Source: Desulfuromonadaceae bacterium
GTDB lineage: Bacteria; Desulfobacterota; Desulfuromonadia; Desulfuromonadales; SZUA-540
Direction: 5' to 3'
Length of the DNA: 8,709 nt
NCBI GenBank assembly: GCA_003250235.1
Contig: QKGY01000297.1
Location: 1 to 8,709 of the forward strand
Each line of letters opens with the position of its first letter. Positions within the stretch are counted from its first letter, which is position 1. The position numbers and the translations under genes are program-made. Shown one piece after another: positions 1-5,332 of this stretch. The notes under the pieces are model-generated. The model was not told the origin of the DNA. It saw only the letters and a list, made by a program, of their open reading frames with translations, and searched no databases.

Positions 1-698
1 GCAGGATTGTCCAGGCGGACCGCCATCCCCCGCTTGATGTTCAGCAGCGGCTCTCCGACAATCCGCAGGCGATCTTCAATGCGGGCCGCCCGGGCCTCTT
101 TCATCACCAGGTTCTCTCCGGCCACAAAGCCGTCCACTCGGCCGGCGAGCAGGGCGAAAACCCCGTCGGGGATGCTTCGGTATTCCTCCACCTCGACGCC
201 GGGACTTTTGCTCAGAGTCGCAACCACGATGCTCCCCTCGGTGGTCCCGATCTTCAGCCCCGGTCTCAGCCCTTCGATGCCGGTATCCCGCGCGCGGACA
301 AAGAGGGAAAGGGAGGTGCTGTGAATTTCATCGGTAAAAGCAAGAAGCTTGCTTCTCTCCGGGCTGACTCCCAGGCTCGCCGCCACATCGGCACGGCCGC
401 TGACGACCGCATCCACCACCTGCGACCAGGTATCGGCGTAGAGGTAGACGGGGACGAGCCCCTTTAACCGGGCCACCTCATCGAAGATGTCCACGGCAAA
501 TCCCGCCGCTTTTTTGGCCACCGGATCGTAATACTGCAGAGGGGGCGAATTGTTCAGGACCACGACCCAGACAACATGGGGGGAGTTATCCTCGGCCACA
601 TCGGCCGCAAAGGCGGCCGAGCCCCGAAAAGACAGGATCAACAAAACAACGATGGCAAGGGGATACGCTTTGCGTGAGAGCCCACAGAACAGATGCAT
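1..698 (-). CDS. Exported family 3 substrate-binding (SBP_bac_3) protein, C-terminus cut off by window edge
   Basis: Reading the minus strand from ATG at 698 gives 232 codons without a stop, running off the left edge. Residues 1-32 look like a Sec signal peptide: basic n-region (RK at 9-10), hydrophobic core about 13-24 and an AFAA cleavage site. The rest resembles the periplasmic solute-binding fold of polar amino-acid binding proteins: a GFAVDIFDEVA segment, a TWSQVVDAVVSGRADVA segment, SPERSKLLAFTD, and later IGTTEGS and LLAGRVDGFVAGE. Such domains occur as ABC-transporter binding proteins or as the periplasmic sensor half of histidine kinases and GGDEF proteins; the missing C-terminus decides which. 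An in-frame TAA at 747-749 limits the start. GGAGG (701-705) is only 2 bases from the ATG, which is tight, but the signal peptide fits this start. It follows amtB on the same strand after a 182-base gap with a hairpin, so it is probably a separate transcription unit. Confidence 0.75.
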   Translation of the reverse strand, partial: MHLFCGLSRKAYPLAIVVLLILSFRGSAAFAADVAEDNSPHVVWVVVLNNSPPLQYYDPVAKKAAGFAVDIFDEVARLKGLVPVYLYADTWSQVVDAVVSGRADVAASLGVSPERSKLLAFTDEIHSTSLSLFVRARDTGIEGLRPGLKIGTTEGSIVVATLSKSPGVEVEEYRSIPDGVFALLAGRVDGFVAGENLVMKEARAARIEDRLRIVGEPLLNIKRGMAVRLDNP

Positions 699-748
699 GT
701 CCTCCGTCCCAAAGTGACCATAGACAGCAAATTGAAAACAATTGGGTT

Positions 749-777
749 ATTTTACCGCAAAAACAGGAGGGTGTCCG
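749..777 (-). promoter_or_regulatory. Possible sigma-70-type promoter for the substrate-binding protein gene
   Basis: On the minus strand, CGGACA (777-772) is followed after exactly 17 bases by TAAAAT (754-749). These match the -35 and -10 consensus at 4 and 5 of 6 positions. The site lies about 50 bases upstream of the ATG at 698 and downstream of the amtB terminator-like hairpin, the right place for an independent promoter. Short motifs like this arise by chance, so the call is tentative. Confidence 0.35.
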
Positions 778-838
778 GTCCAGCAGGATCTTTTGAAGAA
801 AAACAGGGGATTTTGGTGAACCCGAAGCAGCAAGGGAA

Positions 839-870
839 GACGCGGGAGGACTGCAAGGTCCTCCCGCGTC
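839..870 (-). terminator. Terminator-like hairpin downstream of amtB
   Basis: A perfect 12-bp inverted repeat, GACGCGGGAGGA (839-850) and TCCTCCCGCGTC (859-870), with one further C-G pair inside and a 6-base loop. It begins 10 bases past the amtB stop codon. Read in the amtB direction the stem is followed by TTCCCTT, a poor U-tract, so it may terminate only partly or mainly protect the mRNA 3' end. Confidence 0.6.
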
Positions 871-880
871 CCGAAAGCCT

Positions 881-2095
881 TTACTTGACGTGCTCTTCCG
901 GATAGGCGTTGATGTGGTGGATCGACAGGTCGGGGCCACGGAATTCGTCCTCGTTGGCCAGACGGTATCCGGAGATCATGCGGATAGCCCCATAGACAAG
1001 GGCGCCAAAAACAACGGCCCAGAGAATGGCCATGACGCTGCCGGCCACCTGCGACAGGAAAGTGACTCCTCCCATGCCGCCGAAGAGCGGAGAGCCGAAG
1101 ATACCCGCCGAAATGCCTCCCCAGGTGCCGATGACACCATGTAGCGGCCAGACTCCCAGCACGTCGTCGATTTTCAGGGTTTCCTGTTCCCACTGGAACC
1201 CGAAGACGAAGATCAGCGCGCCGATGCCGCCGACAAAAAAAGCGGCAACGGGGTGAACGATGTCCGAACCGGCGCAGATGGCTATCAGGCCGGCCAGAGC
1301 GCCATTGTGAGCAAAACCGGGGTCGTTGCGTCCGGCCACCAGAGCAAAGAGTACCCCGCCGACCATGGCCAGCAGCGAGTTGACCGCTACCAGCCCCGAG
1401 ATCCCGGTAAGGGACTGGGCGCTCATGACGTTGAAGCCGAACCAGCCGACGGCCAGAATCCAGCTGCCCAGGGCCAGAAAAGGGATATTGCTGATGGGGA
1501 TGGCGCGGCTTTGCCCCTTGACGTAACGCCCCTGACGCGCGCCGAGCAGGATGACGGCCGGCAGGGCCAGCCAGCCGCCCATGGAATGGACCACCACGCT
1601 GCCGGCAAAATCATGAAAGGGCGCGCCCAGGGTATTTTTGAGGAAAGTCTGCAATGCGCCGCTGTTCTGCCCCCAGATCAGGGACTCGAACAGAGGATAG
1701 ACCACGGCGGCGAAGATGGCCCCGGCGACGACCTGCGGCCAGAACCTGGCTCTCTCGGCGATCCCGCCGGAAATAATGGCCGGGATGCAGGCGGCAAAAC
1801 AGAGCAGAAAGAAAAACCGTACCAGCTGATACCCCTGGTCCGCGCCAAGAAGATCTTGCGCTGGGTGGAAGAAATGAACGCCATAGGCGAGGGGGAAACC
1901 GATGGTGAAATAGACGACGGTCGAGACCGACCAGTCGGTGAGAATTTTGACAAAGGCGTTGACCTGGCTTTTCTGCCGGACCGTACCGACCTCGAGAAAA
2001 GCAAAACCGGCATGCATGGCGAACACCATGACCGCCCCGAGCATGAGAAAGAGTACGTCCCCGCTGTGGACGAGGGATGCGACAGCACTGTCCAT
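881..2095 (-). CDS. amtB: Ammonium transporter, Amt family
   Basis: Encodes a 404-residue polytopic inner-membrane channel for ammonium/ammonia, with about 11 hydrophobic helices and a short cytoplasmic tail, the usual size for the family. Numbering from the ATG at 2095, the twin pore histidines are H170 (in DFAGSVVVHSMGG) and H319 (in WPLHGVIGTWGG). The Amt signature GGIAERARF is at about 112-120, and D162 matches the conserved aspartate before the first pore histidine. The tail (GPDLSIHHINAYPEE) resembles the Amt C-terminus that contacts GlnK. The frame stays open to a TTG at 2101, but AAGGAGG (2110-2104) is 8 bases from the ATG at 2095 and only 2 from the TTG, so I chose the ATG. It is divergent from nifH, which fits nitrogen-limitation control. 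No glnK/glnB lies next to it here, although that pairing is common. The family call is certain; transport versus sensing is not resolved by sequence. Confidence 0.96.
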   Translation of the reverse strand: MDSAVASLVHSGDVLFLMLGAVMVFAMHAGFAFLEVGTVRQKSQVNAFVKILTDWSVSTVVYFTIGFPLAYGVHFFHPAQDLLGADQGYQLVRFFFLLCFAACIPAIISGGIAERARFWPQVVAGAIFAAVVYPLFESLIWGQNSGALQTFLKNTLGAPFHDFAGSVVVHSMGGWLALPAVILLGARQGRYVKGQSRAIPISNIPFLALGSWILAVGWFGFNVMSAQSLTGISGLVAVNSLLAMVGGVLFALVAGRNDPGFAHNGALAGLIAICAGSDIVHPVAAFFVGGIGALIFVFGFQWEQETLKIDDVLGVWPLHGVIGTWGGISAGIFGSPLFGGMGGVTFLSQVAGSVMAILWAVVFGALVYGAIRMISGYRLANEDEFRGPDLSIHHINAYPEEHVK

Positions 2096-2103
2096 CTTCA
2101 AAA

Positions 2104-2110
2104 CCTCCTT
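2104..2110 (-). promoter_or_regulatory. amtB ribosome binding site
   Basis: AAGGAGG on the minus strand, 8 bases before the ATG at 2095. Its distance selects that ATG over the in-frame TTG at 2101. Confidence 0.85.
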
Positions 2111-2391
2111 TGGTTTTTATGTCTCGGAGCGCCATTGATCCGAGGATCTTCATGCCGCCTGTGGAGGCCCCTAAAACAAGGGTCTGGCGCTCGCACCGCC
2201 CAGGCATGGTCTCTTTTTTAAGCAACAAAGACCTTTTTTTGGGCAGACTGTCGCACGGTCGCGATGCCCACACACGTGGCAAGCCATGCTGAAGTTTTGA
2301 GCACAAATCCGGGCTGGCAACCGGACCCGCAACGGGCAGTTTCTTCTCAAAAGCGGTCAAAAAGGCCTTTTGCCTCCATCGCCGACCAAGT
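2111..2391. other. Divergent intergenic region between amtB and the nifH promoter
   Basis: I see no credible gene here. On the minus (amtB) strand there is a hairpin with stem CTCGGA/TCCGAG (2123-2144), and upstream of it a smaller CCCT/AGGG hairpin. I found no convincing amtB promoter: no GG-N10-GC sigma-54 site with a good -24 element, and no good -35/-10 pair. Two runs of Ts lie at 2214-2219 and 2234-2240. An imperfect dyad TGCCCAC-N4-GTGGCA (2265-2281) sits about 110 bases upstream of the nifH -24 element, in the range of a sigma-54 activator site. No TGT-N10-ACA NifA-type site was seen. Confidence 0.5.
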
Positions 2392-2407
2392 TGGCACAGC
2401 CCCTGCA
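2392..2407 (+). promoter_or_regulatory. Sigma-54 (RpoN) -24/-12 promoter for the nifH unit
   Basis: TGGCAC-AGCCC-CTGCA. The -24 half matches the sigma-54 consensus perfectly, the -12 half differs at one base, and the invariant GG (2393-2394) and GC (2405-2406) are exactly 10 bases apart. Transcription would start near 2418, leaving a leader of about 290 bases before nifH. nif promoters are classically sigma-54 dependent, and the nifB unit has a matching site. Confidence 0.85.
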
Positions 2408-2439
2408 GAAGCTCAGACAAAACCGAACCACGCATGGCG

Positions 2440-2485
2440 AAGCACAACGGTTGTGCTTTTCCTTGAATCAGGCAATGAAGCCCGA
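2440..2485 (+). promoter_or_regulatory. ANTAR-type two-hairpin antiterminator, module 1 of the nifH leader
   Basis: Hairpin P1: stem AAGCAC (2440-2445)/GTGCTT (2453-2458) with loop AACGGTT, which has A at 1 and G at 4 but seven bases; the A-T pairs at its edges could also close it to CGG. Hairpin P2: GGC (2471-2473), six-base loop AATGAA (A1 at 2474, G4 at 2477), GCC (2480-2482), extended by TC/GA across an A-C mismatch. The linker is 12 bases. The 3' half of P2 (2478-2485) is also the 5' arm of the terminator, so P2 and terminator exclude each other. ANTAR proteins are known to bind pairs of hexaloop hairpins with A1 and G4 and so prevent termination. The regulator itself is not in the window. 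Confidence 0.7.
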
Positions 2486-2508
2486 AGGGATTTCCCGTCG
2501 GGCTTTTT
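2478..2508 (+). terminator. Intrinsic terminator 1 in the nifH leader (attenuator)
   Basis: AAGCCCGA (2478-2485) pairs with TCGGGCTT (2498-2505). After an A/G mismatch, GGG (2487-2489) pairs with CCC (2494-2496) around an ATTT loop, and the stem runs straight into a T-tract (2504-2508). It lies about 60 bases after the predicted start of transcription and 200 bases before nifH, so it must be read through for nifH to be expressed from the sigma-54 promoter. Confidence 0.85.
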
Positions 2509-2532
2509 CTATTTAGAACGTAGCAACGAACA

Positions 2533-2569
2533 TGCGACACCATGGCGGAGTCGCAGGGCACTGACGCCC
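2533..2569 (+). promoter_or_regulatory. Second ANTAR-like hairpin pair, module 2 of the nifH leader
   Basis: P2-like hairpin: GGGC (2556-2559), six-base loop ACTGAC (A1 at 2560, G4 at 2563), GCCC (2566-2569). Its 3' arm shares bases 2567-2569 with the 5' arm of the next terminator, repeating the logic of module 1. A P1 candidate lies directly before it: stem TGCGAC (2533-2538)/GTCGCA (2550-2555), within which ATGGCG (2542-2547) could form a six-base A1/G4 loop. That P1 is less regular and has no linker to P2, so the pairing is less certain than P2 itself. Confidence 0.5.
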
Positions 2570-2601
2570 CATCCGGATACCCCGGGTGGGGTTGTTTTTT
2601 T
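2567..2601 (+). terminator. Intrinsic terminator 2 in the nifH leader
   Basis: CCCCATCCGG (2567-2576) pairs with CCGGGTGGGG (2582-2591) along ten positions with one T-G wobble, around a five-base loop. It is followed by TTGTTTTTTT (2592-2601). This is the strongest intrinsic terminator in the window, and it lies between the nifH promoter and the nifH start. Confidence 0.85.
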
Positions 2602-2606
2602 GAAAC

Positions 2607-2663
2607 GTCGGCTTTTCGGTCAATCTGGACACATCAACGGGGATGCCGCCCCGGGTTGCCGAC
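2607..2663 (+). other. Structured 5' untranslated segment before nifH
   Basis: CGGGG (2638-2642) and CCCCG (2649-2653) form a five-bp hairpin with six-base loop ATGCCG, which has A1 but C rather than G at position 4. GTCGGC (2607-2612) can pair with GCCGAC (2658-2663) to enclose it. It has no T-tract, so it is not a terminator. It may stabilise the nifH mRNA 5' end or be incidental. Confidence 0.35.
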
Positions 2664-2708
2664 CAGCAGACACAATCAACACAAAAGAGCGAAAGAGAGG
2701 AAAAAGTC

Positions 2709-3587
2709 ATGGCAGAGAAGAAACTTCGTCAGATCGCAATCTACGGCAAGGGCGGCATCGGTAAATCCACCACGACTCAGAACACCGTAGCAGGCCTCGC
2801 CTCCCTCGGCAAAAAGGTCATGATCGTCGGTTGCGACCCCAAGGCAGACTCCACCCGCCTGATCCTGCACGCCAAAGCGCAGGAAACGGTTATGGACAAA
2901 GTCCGCGAGCTCGGCACCGTTGAGGACCTGGAGCTGGAAGATGTGTTGAAGTACGGTTACGGCGGCGTCAAGTGCGTTGAGTCGGGCGGCCCGGAGCCGG
3001 GCGTCGGCTGCGCAGGCCGCGGTGTTATCACCGCCATCAACTTCCTCGAAGAAGAGGGTGCTTACACCCCCGATCTCGACTTCGTCTTCTATGACGTTCT
3101 CGGCGACGTTGTCTGCGGCGGGTTCGCCATGCCGATCCGCGAGAACAAGGCCGAAGAGATCTACATCGTCGTTTCCGGCGAGATGATGGCCATGTACGCG
3201 GCCAACAACATCTCCAAAGGGATTCTGAAATACTCCTCCTCGGGCAACGTGCGTCTCGCCGGCCTGATCTGCAACAGCCGTAACACCGACCGCGAAGCCG
3301 ACCTCATCGAAGCCTTGGCCAAGAAGCTCGGCACCCAGATGATCCACTTCGTTCCCCGCGACAACCAGGTACAGCGCGCCGAACTGCGCCGCATGACCGT
3401 CATCGAGTACTCTCCCGAACACAAGCAGGCCAACGAGTACCGGACCCTGGCGCAGAAGATCAACGACAACAAGATGCTGGTCGTTCCCACCCCGCTCGAA
3501 ATGGACGATCTCGAAGACCTGCTGATGGAGTTCGGCATCATGGAAGCGGAAGACGAGAGCGTCGTCGGCAAGGCTGAGAACGCCTAA
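2709..3587 (+). CDS. nifH: Nitrogenase iron protein (dinitrogenase reductase)
   Basis: A 292-residue ATP-dependent electron donor to the MoFe protein; it forms a homodimer bridged by one [4Fe-4S] cluster and also serves in FeMo-co maturation. The P-loop is GKGGIGKS (13-20), followed by GCDPKADST (41-49). Cluster ligands are C101 (GVGCAGRG) and C136 (GDVVCGGF), and R104 is the arginine that DraT ADP-ribosylates in some diazotrophs. Length and motifs are complete. The frame stays open back to an ATG at 2643, but MAEKKLRQIAIYG starting at 2709 is the family N-terminus and has GAGG 8 bases upstream (2697-2700). It is first in the unit, behind a sigma-54 promoter and two apparent attenuators. nifD follows after 200 bases with no gene between, so no nifI1/nifI2 PII pair is inserted. 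Confidence 0.99.
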   Translation: MAEKKLRQIAIYGKGGIGKSTTTQNTVAGLASLGKKVMIVGCDPKADSTRLILHAKAQETVMDKVRELGTVEDLELEDVLKYGYGGVKCVESGGPEPGVGCAGRGVITAINFLEEEGAYTPDLDFVFYDVLGDVVCGGFAMPIRENKAEEIYIVVSGEMMAMYAANNISKGILKYSSSGNVRLAGLICNSRNTDREADLIEALAKKLGTQMIHFVPRDNQVQRAELRRMTVIEYSPEHKQANEYRTLAQKINDNKMLVVPTPLEMDDLEDLLMEFGIMEAEDESVVGKAENA

Positions 3588-3625
3588 ACCTTCCTCAAAG
3601 AGATCTGCCCCAATCTGACATCGTT

Positions 3626-3678
3626 CCGGGGATCAGCGGTCTATGGGTGTTCACCCACCCTGCAGCCGCTCTCCCCGG
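3626..3678 (+). other. Long branched hairpin in the nifH-nifD spacer
   Basis: CCGGGG (3626-3631) pairs with CCCCGG (3673-3678). After a small internal loop, AGCGG (3635-3639) pairs with CCGCT (3666-3670), enclosing a small GGGT-GTTC-ACCC hairpin (3645-3656). It has no T-tract. It sits 38 bases after the nifH stop. Structures here are often held responsible for nifH message being more abundant than nifDK message, by 3'-end protection or partial termination; that role is inferred. I saw no separate nifD promoter in the spacer. Confidence 0.6.
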
Positions 3679-3787
3679 CCACTCAGAACCCGGGCAACAG
3701 GTGCAGCCCAGTCCTTTAAAGCGCTGATGGCGGCGTGGCATAACCACCCCGACCGAACCAGCGGTTTAGACACTACAGGAGTATCTC

Positions 3788-5230
3788 ATGGCAGAGAGAA
3801 AACCCATCAAGGGTATTACTAAAGATCGTACCGAGAAGCTGATCCAAGAGACTCTGGCCGAAATGCCGGCCAAAGCCCAGAAAAAGCGCGCCCCCCACCT
3901 GGGAGCCAACGAGCCGAGCGCTTCTCCCTGCGCGGTCAAATCGAACAAGAAAGTCGTTCCCGGCGTCATGAGCCAGCGCGGTTGTGCCTATGCCGGCGCC
4001 AAAGGGGTGGTCTGGGGCCCGATCCGTGACATGGTTCACGTCTCGCACGGCCCGATCGGCTGCGGCGTGTACAGCTGGGGCACCCGGCGTAACCTGATGC
4101 AGGGTATCCCCGGCGTCACCTCCTTCCCGATGGACTTCACCTCCGACTTCCAGGAGCGTGACATCGTGTACGGCGGCGACAAGAAGCTGGAGAAGCTGCT
4201 GAACGAGGCCAACGAACTCTTCCCCCTGGCCAAGGGCTTCTCGGTACTCTCCGAGTGCCCGGTCGGCCTGATCGGTGACGACATCAACGCCGTCACCAAG
4301 AGGATGGAAGGCGAGCTCGACAAGCTGGTCGTCCCCTGTAACTGCGAGGGCTTCCGCGGCGTGTCCCAGTCTCTGGGCCACCATATCTCCAACGACTCGA
4401 TCCGCGACCACATCATCGGCCGCTTCGAGTTCCCCGACGCACCCGGCCCCTACGATGTCGCCCTGATCGGTGACTACAACATCGGCGGCGACGTCTGGGC
4501 CGCCAAACCGATCCTCGAAGAGATCGGCCTCAACGTCAAATCGGTCTGGACCGGCGACGGCGAAGTGGAGAAAATCGGCGCCACCCACAATGTCAAGCTC
4601 AACCTGATCCACTGCTACCGTTCCATGAACTACATGTGTAAGGTCATGGAAGAGAAGTGGAATATTCCCTGGCTCGAATACAACTTCTTCGGCCCCTCCA
4701 AGATCGAGGAAAGCCTGCGCAACATTGCCGAGCGCTTCGACGACACCATCAAGGCCAATGTCGAGAAGGTCATCGCCAAGTACAAACCGGTCATGCAGGC
4801 CGTGATCGACGAGTACAAGCCCCGCCTTGACGGCAAGACCGCCATGCTGTTCGTCGGAGGCCTGCGCCCCCGCCACACCGTCGGCGCCTACGAGGACCTC
4901 GGCATCCAGATCACCGGCTCCGGTTACGAGTTCGCCCACCAGGACGACTATGACCGTACCGCCCCCGAGATGGCCAAAGGCACCCTGATTTATGACGACG
5001 TCTCCGAGTTCGAGCTGGAGAAATTCGTCGAGGAATTCAAACCCGACCTGGTCGGCAGCGGCATCAAGGAAAAGTACGTGTTCCAGAAATCGGGCATCCC
5101 TTTCCGTCAGATGCACAGCTGGGACTACTCGGGCCCCTACCATGGCTATGAAGGGTTCAAGATCTTCGCCCGGGATATCGACATGGCGATCAACTCGCCG
5201 ACCTGGAAACTGGTCAAGTCGCCGTTTTAA
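3788..5230 (+). CDS. nifD: Nitrogenase MoFe protein alpha chain
   Basis: The 480-residue alpha subunit of the alpha2beta2 MoFe protein, where N2 is reduced at FeMo-co. P-cluster ligands are C66 (QRGCAYAG), C92 (PIGCGVYS) and C157 (SECPVGLIGDD). FeMo-co ligands are C276 (LIHCYRSMNYM) and H443 (RQMHSWDYSGP). Q194 and H198 (SQSLGHH) match the residues near the active site, and V74 matches the valine that limits substrate size in Azotobacter (V70). These residues mark it as Mo-type rather than NifE. It lacks the roughly 50-residue insertion of clostridial NifD. The YSWGTRRN segment (95-102) differs from the Azotobacter YSRAGRRN but keeps the following RRN. AGGAG (3777-3781) lies 6 bases before the ATG. 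It is followed by a 102-base spacer with a REP-like repeat and then nifK. Confidence 0.99.
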   Translation: MAERKPIKGITKDRTEKLIQETLAEMPAKAQKKRAPHLGANEPSASPCAVKSNKKVVPGVMSQRGCAYAGAKGVVWGPIRDMVHVSHGPIGCGVYSWGTRRNLMQGIPGVTSFPMDFTSDFQERDIVYGGDKKLEKLLNEANELFPLAKGFSVLSECPVGLIGDDINAVTKRMEGELDKLVVPCNCEGFRGVSQSLGHHISNDSIRDHIIGRFEFPDAPGPYDVALIGDYNIGGDVWAAKPILEEIGLNVKSVWTGDGEVEKIGATHNVKLNLIHCYRSMNYMCKVMEEKWNIPWLEYNFFGPSKIEESLRNIAERFDDTIKANVEKVIAKYKPVMQAVIDEYKPRLDGKTAMLFVGGLRPRHTVGAYEDLGIQITGSGYEFAHQDDYDRTAPEMAKGTLIYDDVSEFELEKFVEEFKPDLVGSGIKEKYVFQKSGIPFRQMHSWDYSGPYHGYEGFKIFARDIDMAINSPTWKLVKSPF

Positions 5231-5239
5231 AGAATTCTT

Positions 5240-5307
5240 GTAGGGGCGATGCCTGGCATCGCCCTCGAGTGACCACGCGAAAGGGCGACAGCATGATTCG
5301 CCCCTAC
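5240..5307. repeat. REP/BIME-like palindromic element in the nifD-nifK spacer
   Basis: Bounded by a perfect 10-bp inverted repeat, GTAGGGGCGA (5240-5249) and TCGCCCCTAC (5298-5307). Inside are two hairpins: GGGCGATGCC/GGCATCGCCC (5244-5253 and 5255-5264, one central base) and GGGCGA/TCGCCC (5283-5288 and 5298-5303). The outer and inner pairings are alternatives. The GTAGGGGCGA type of end is, from memory, common in dispersed REP-like repeats of many bacterial genomes. There is no T-tract, and nifK starts 25 bases later with its own AAGGAG (5319-5324), so it is unlikely to stop transcription completely. Confidence 0.65.
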
Positions 5308-5332
5308 GGAATCCCTATAAGGAGTTAACGCC

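Noticed and set aside
1253..2221. Open frame of 322 codons on the plus strand opposite amtB
   Set aside because: It is antisense to a clear membrane channel, is very hydrophilic as expected for such a shadow, and has no ribosome binding site or family resemblance.
2314..2331. Sigma-54-like site TGGCAA-N5-CCCGCA upstream of the nifH promoter
   Set aside because: GG and GC are 11 bases apart rather than the required 10, and a much better site lies at 2392-2407.
2643..2708. N-terminal extension of NifH from the ATG at 2643
   Set aside because: The extra 22 residues are unlike any NifH I know. The ATG at 2709 has a ribosome binding site and the family N-terminus.
2542..2790. Possible small leader peptide gene overlapping the nifH start
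   Set aside because: It has no ribosome binding site and starts inside the second hairpin module, and the hairpin-terminator layout explains the region better than peptide-based attenuation.
3690..3787. Separate promoter for nifD
   Set aside because: No GG-N10-GC site or convincing -35/-10 pair was found, so nifD is taken to be transcribed from the nifH promoter.
3773..5143. Long open frame (456 codons) on the minus strand opposite nifD
   Set aside because: It mirrors the GC-rich codon pattern of nifD, whose cluster-binding residues are all present. The protein is low in complexity and resembles no family.
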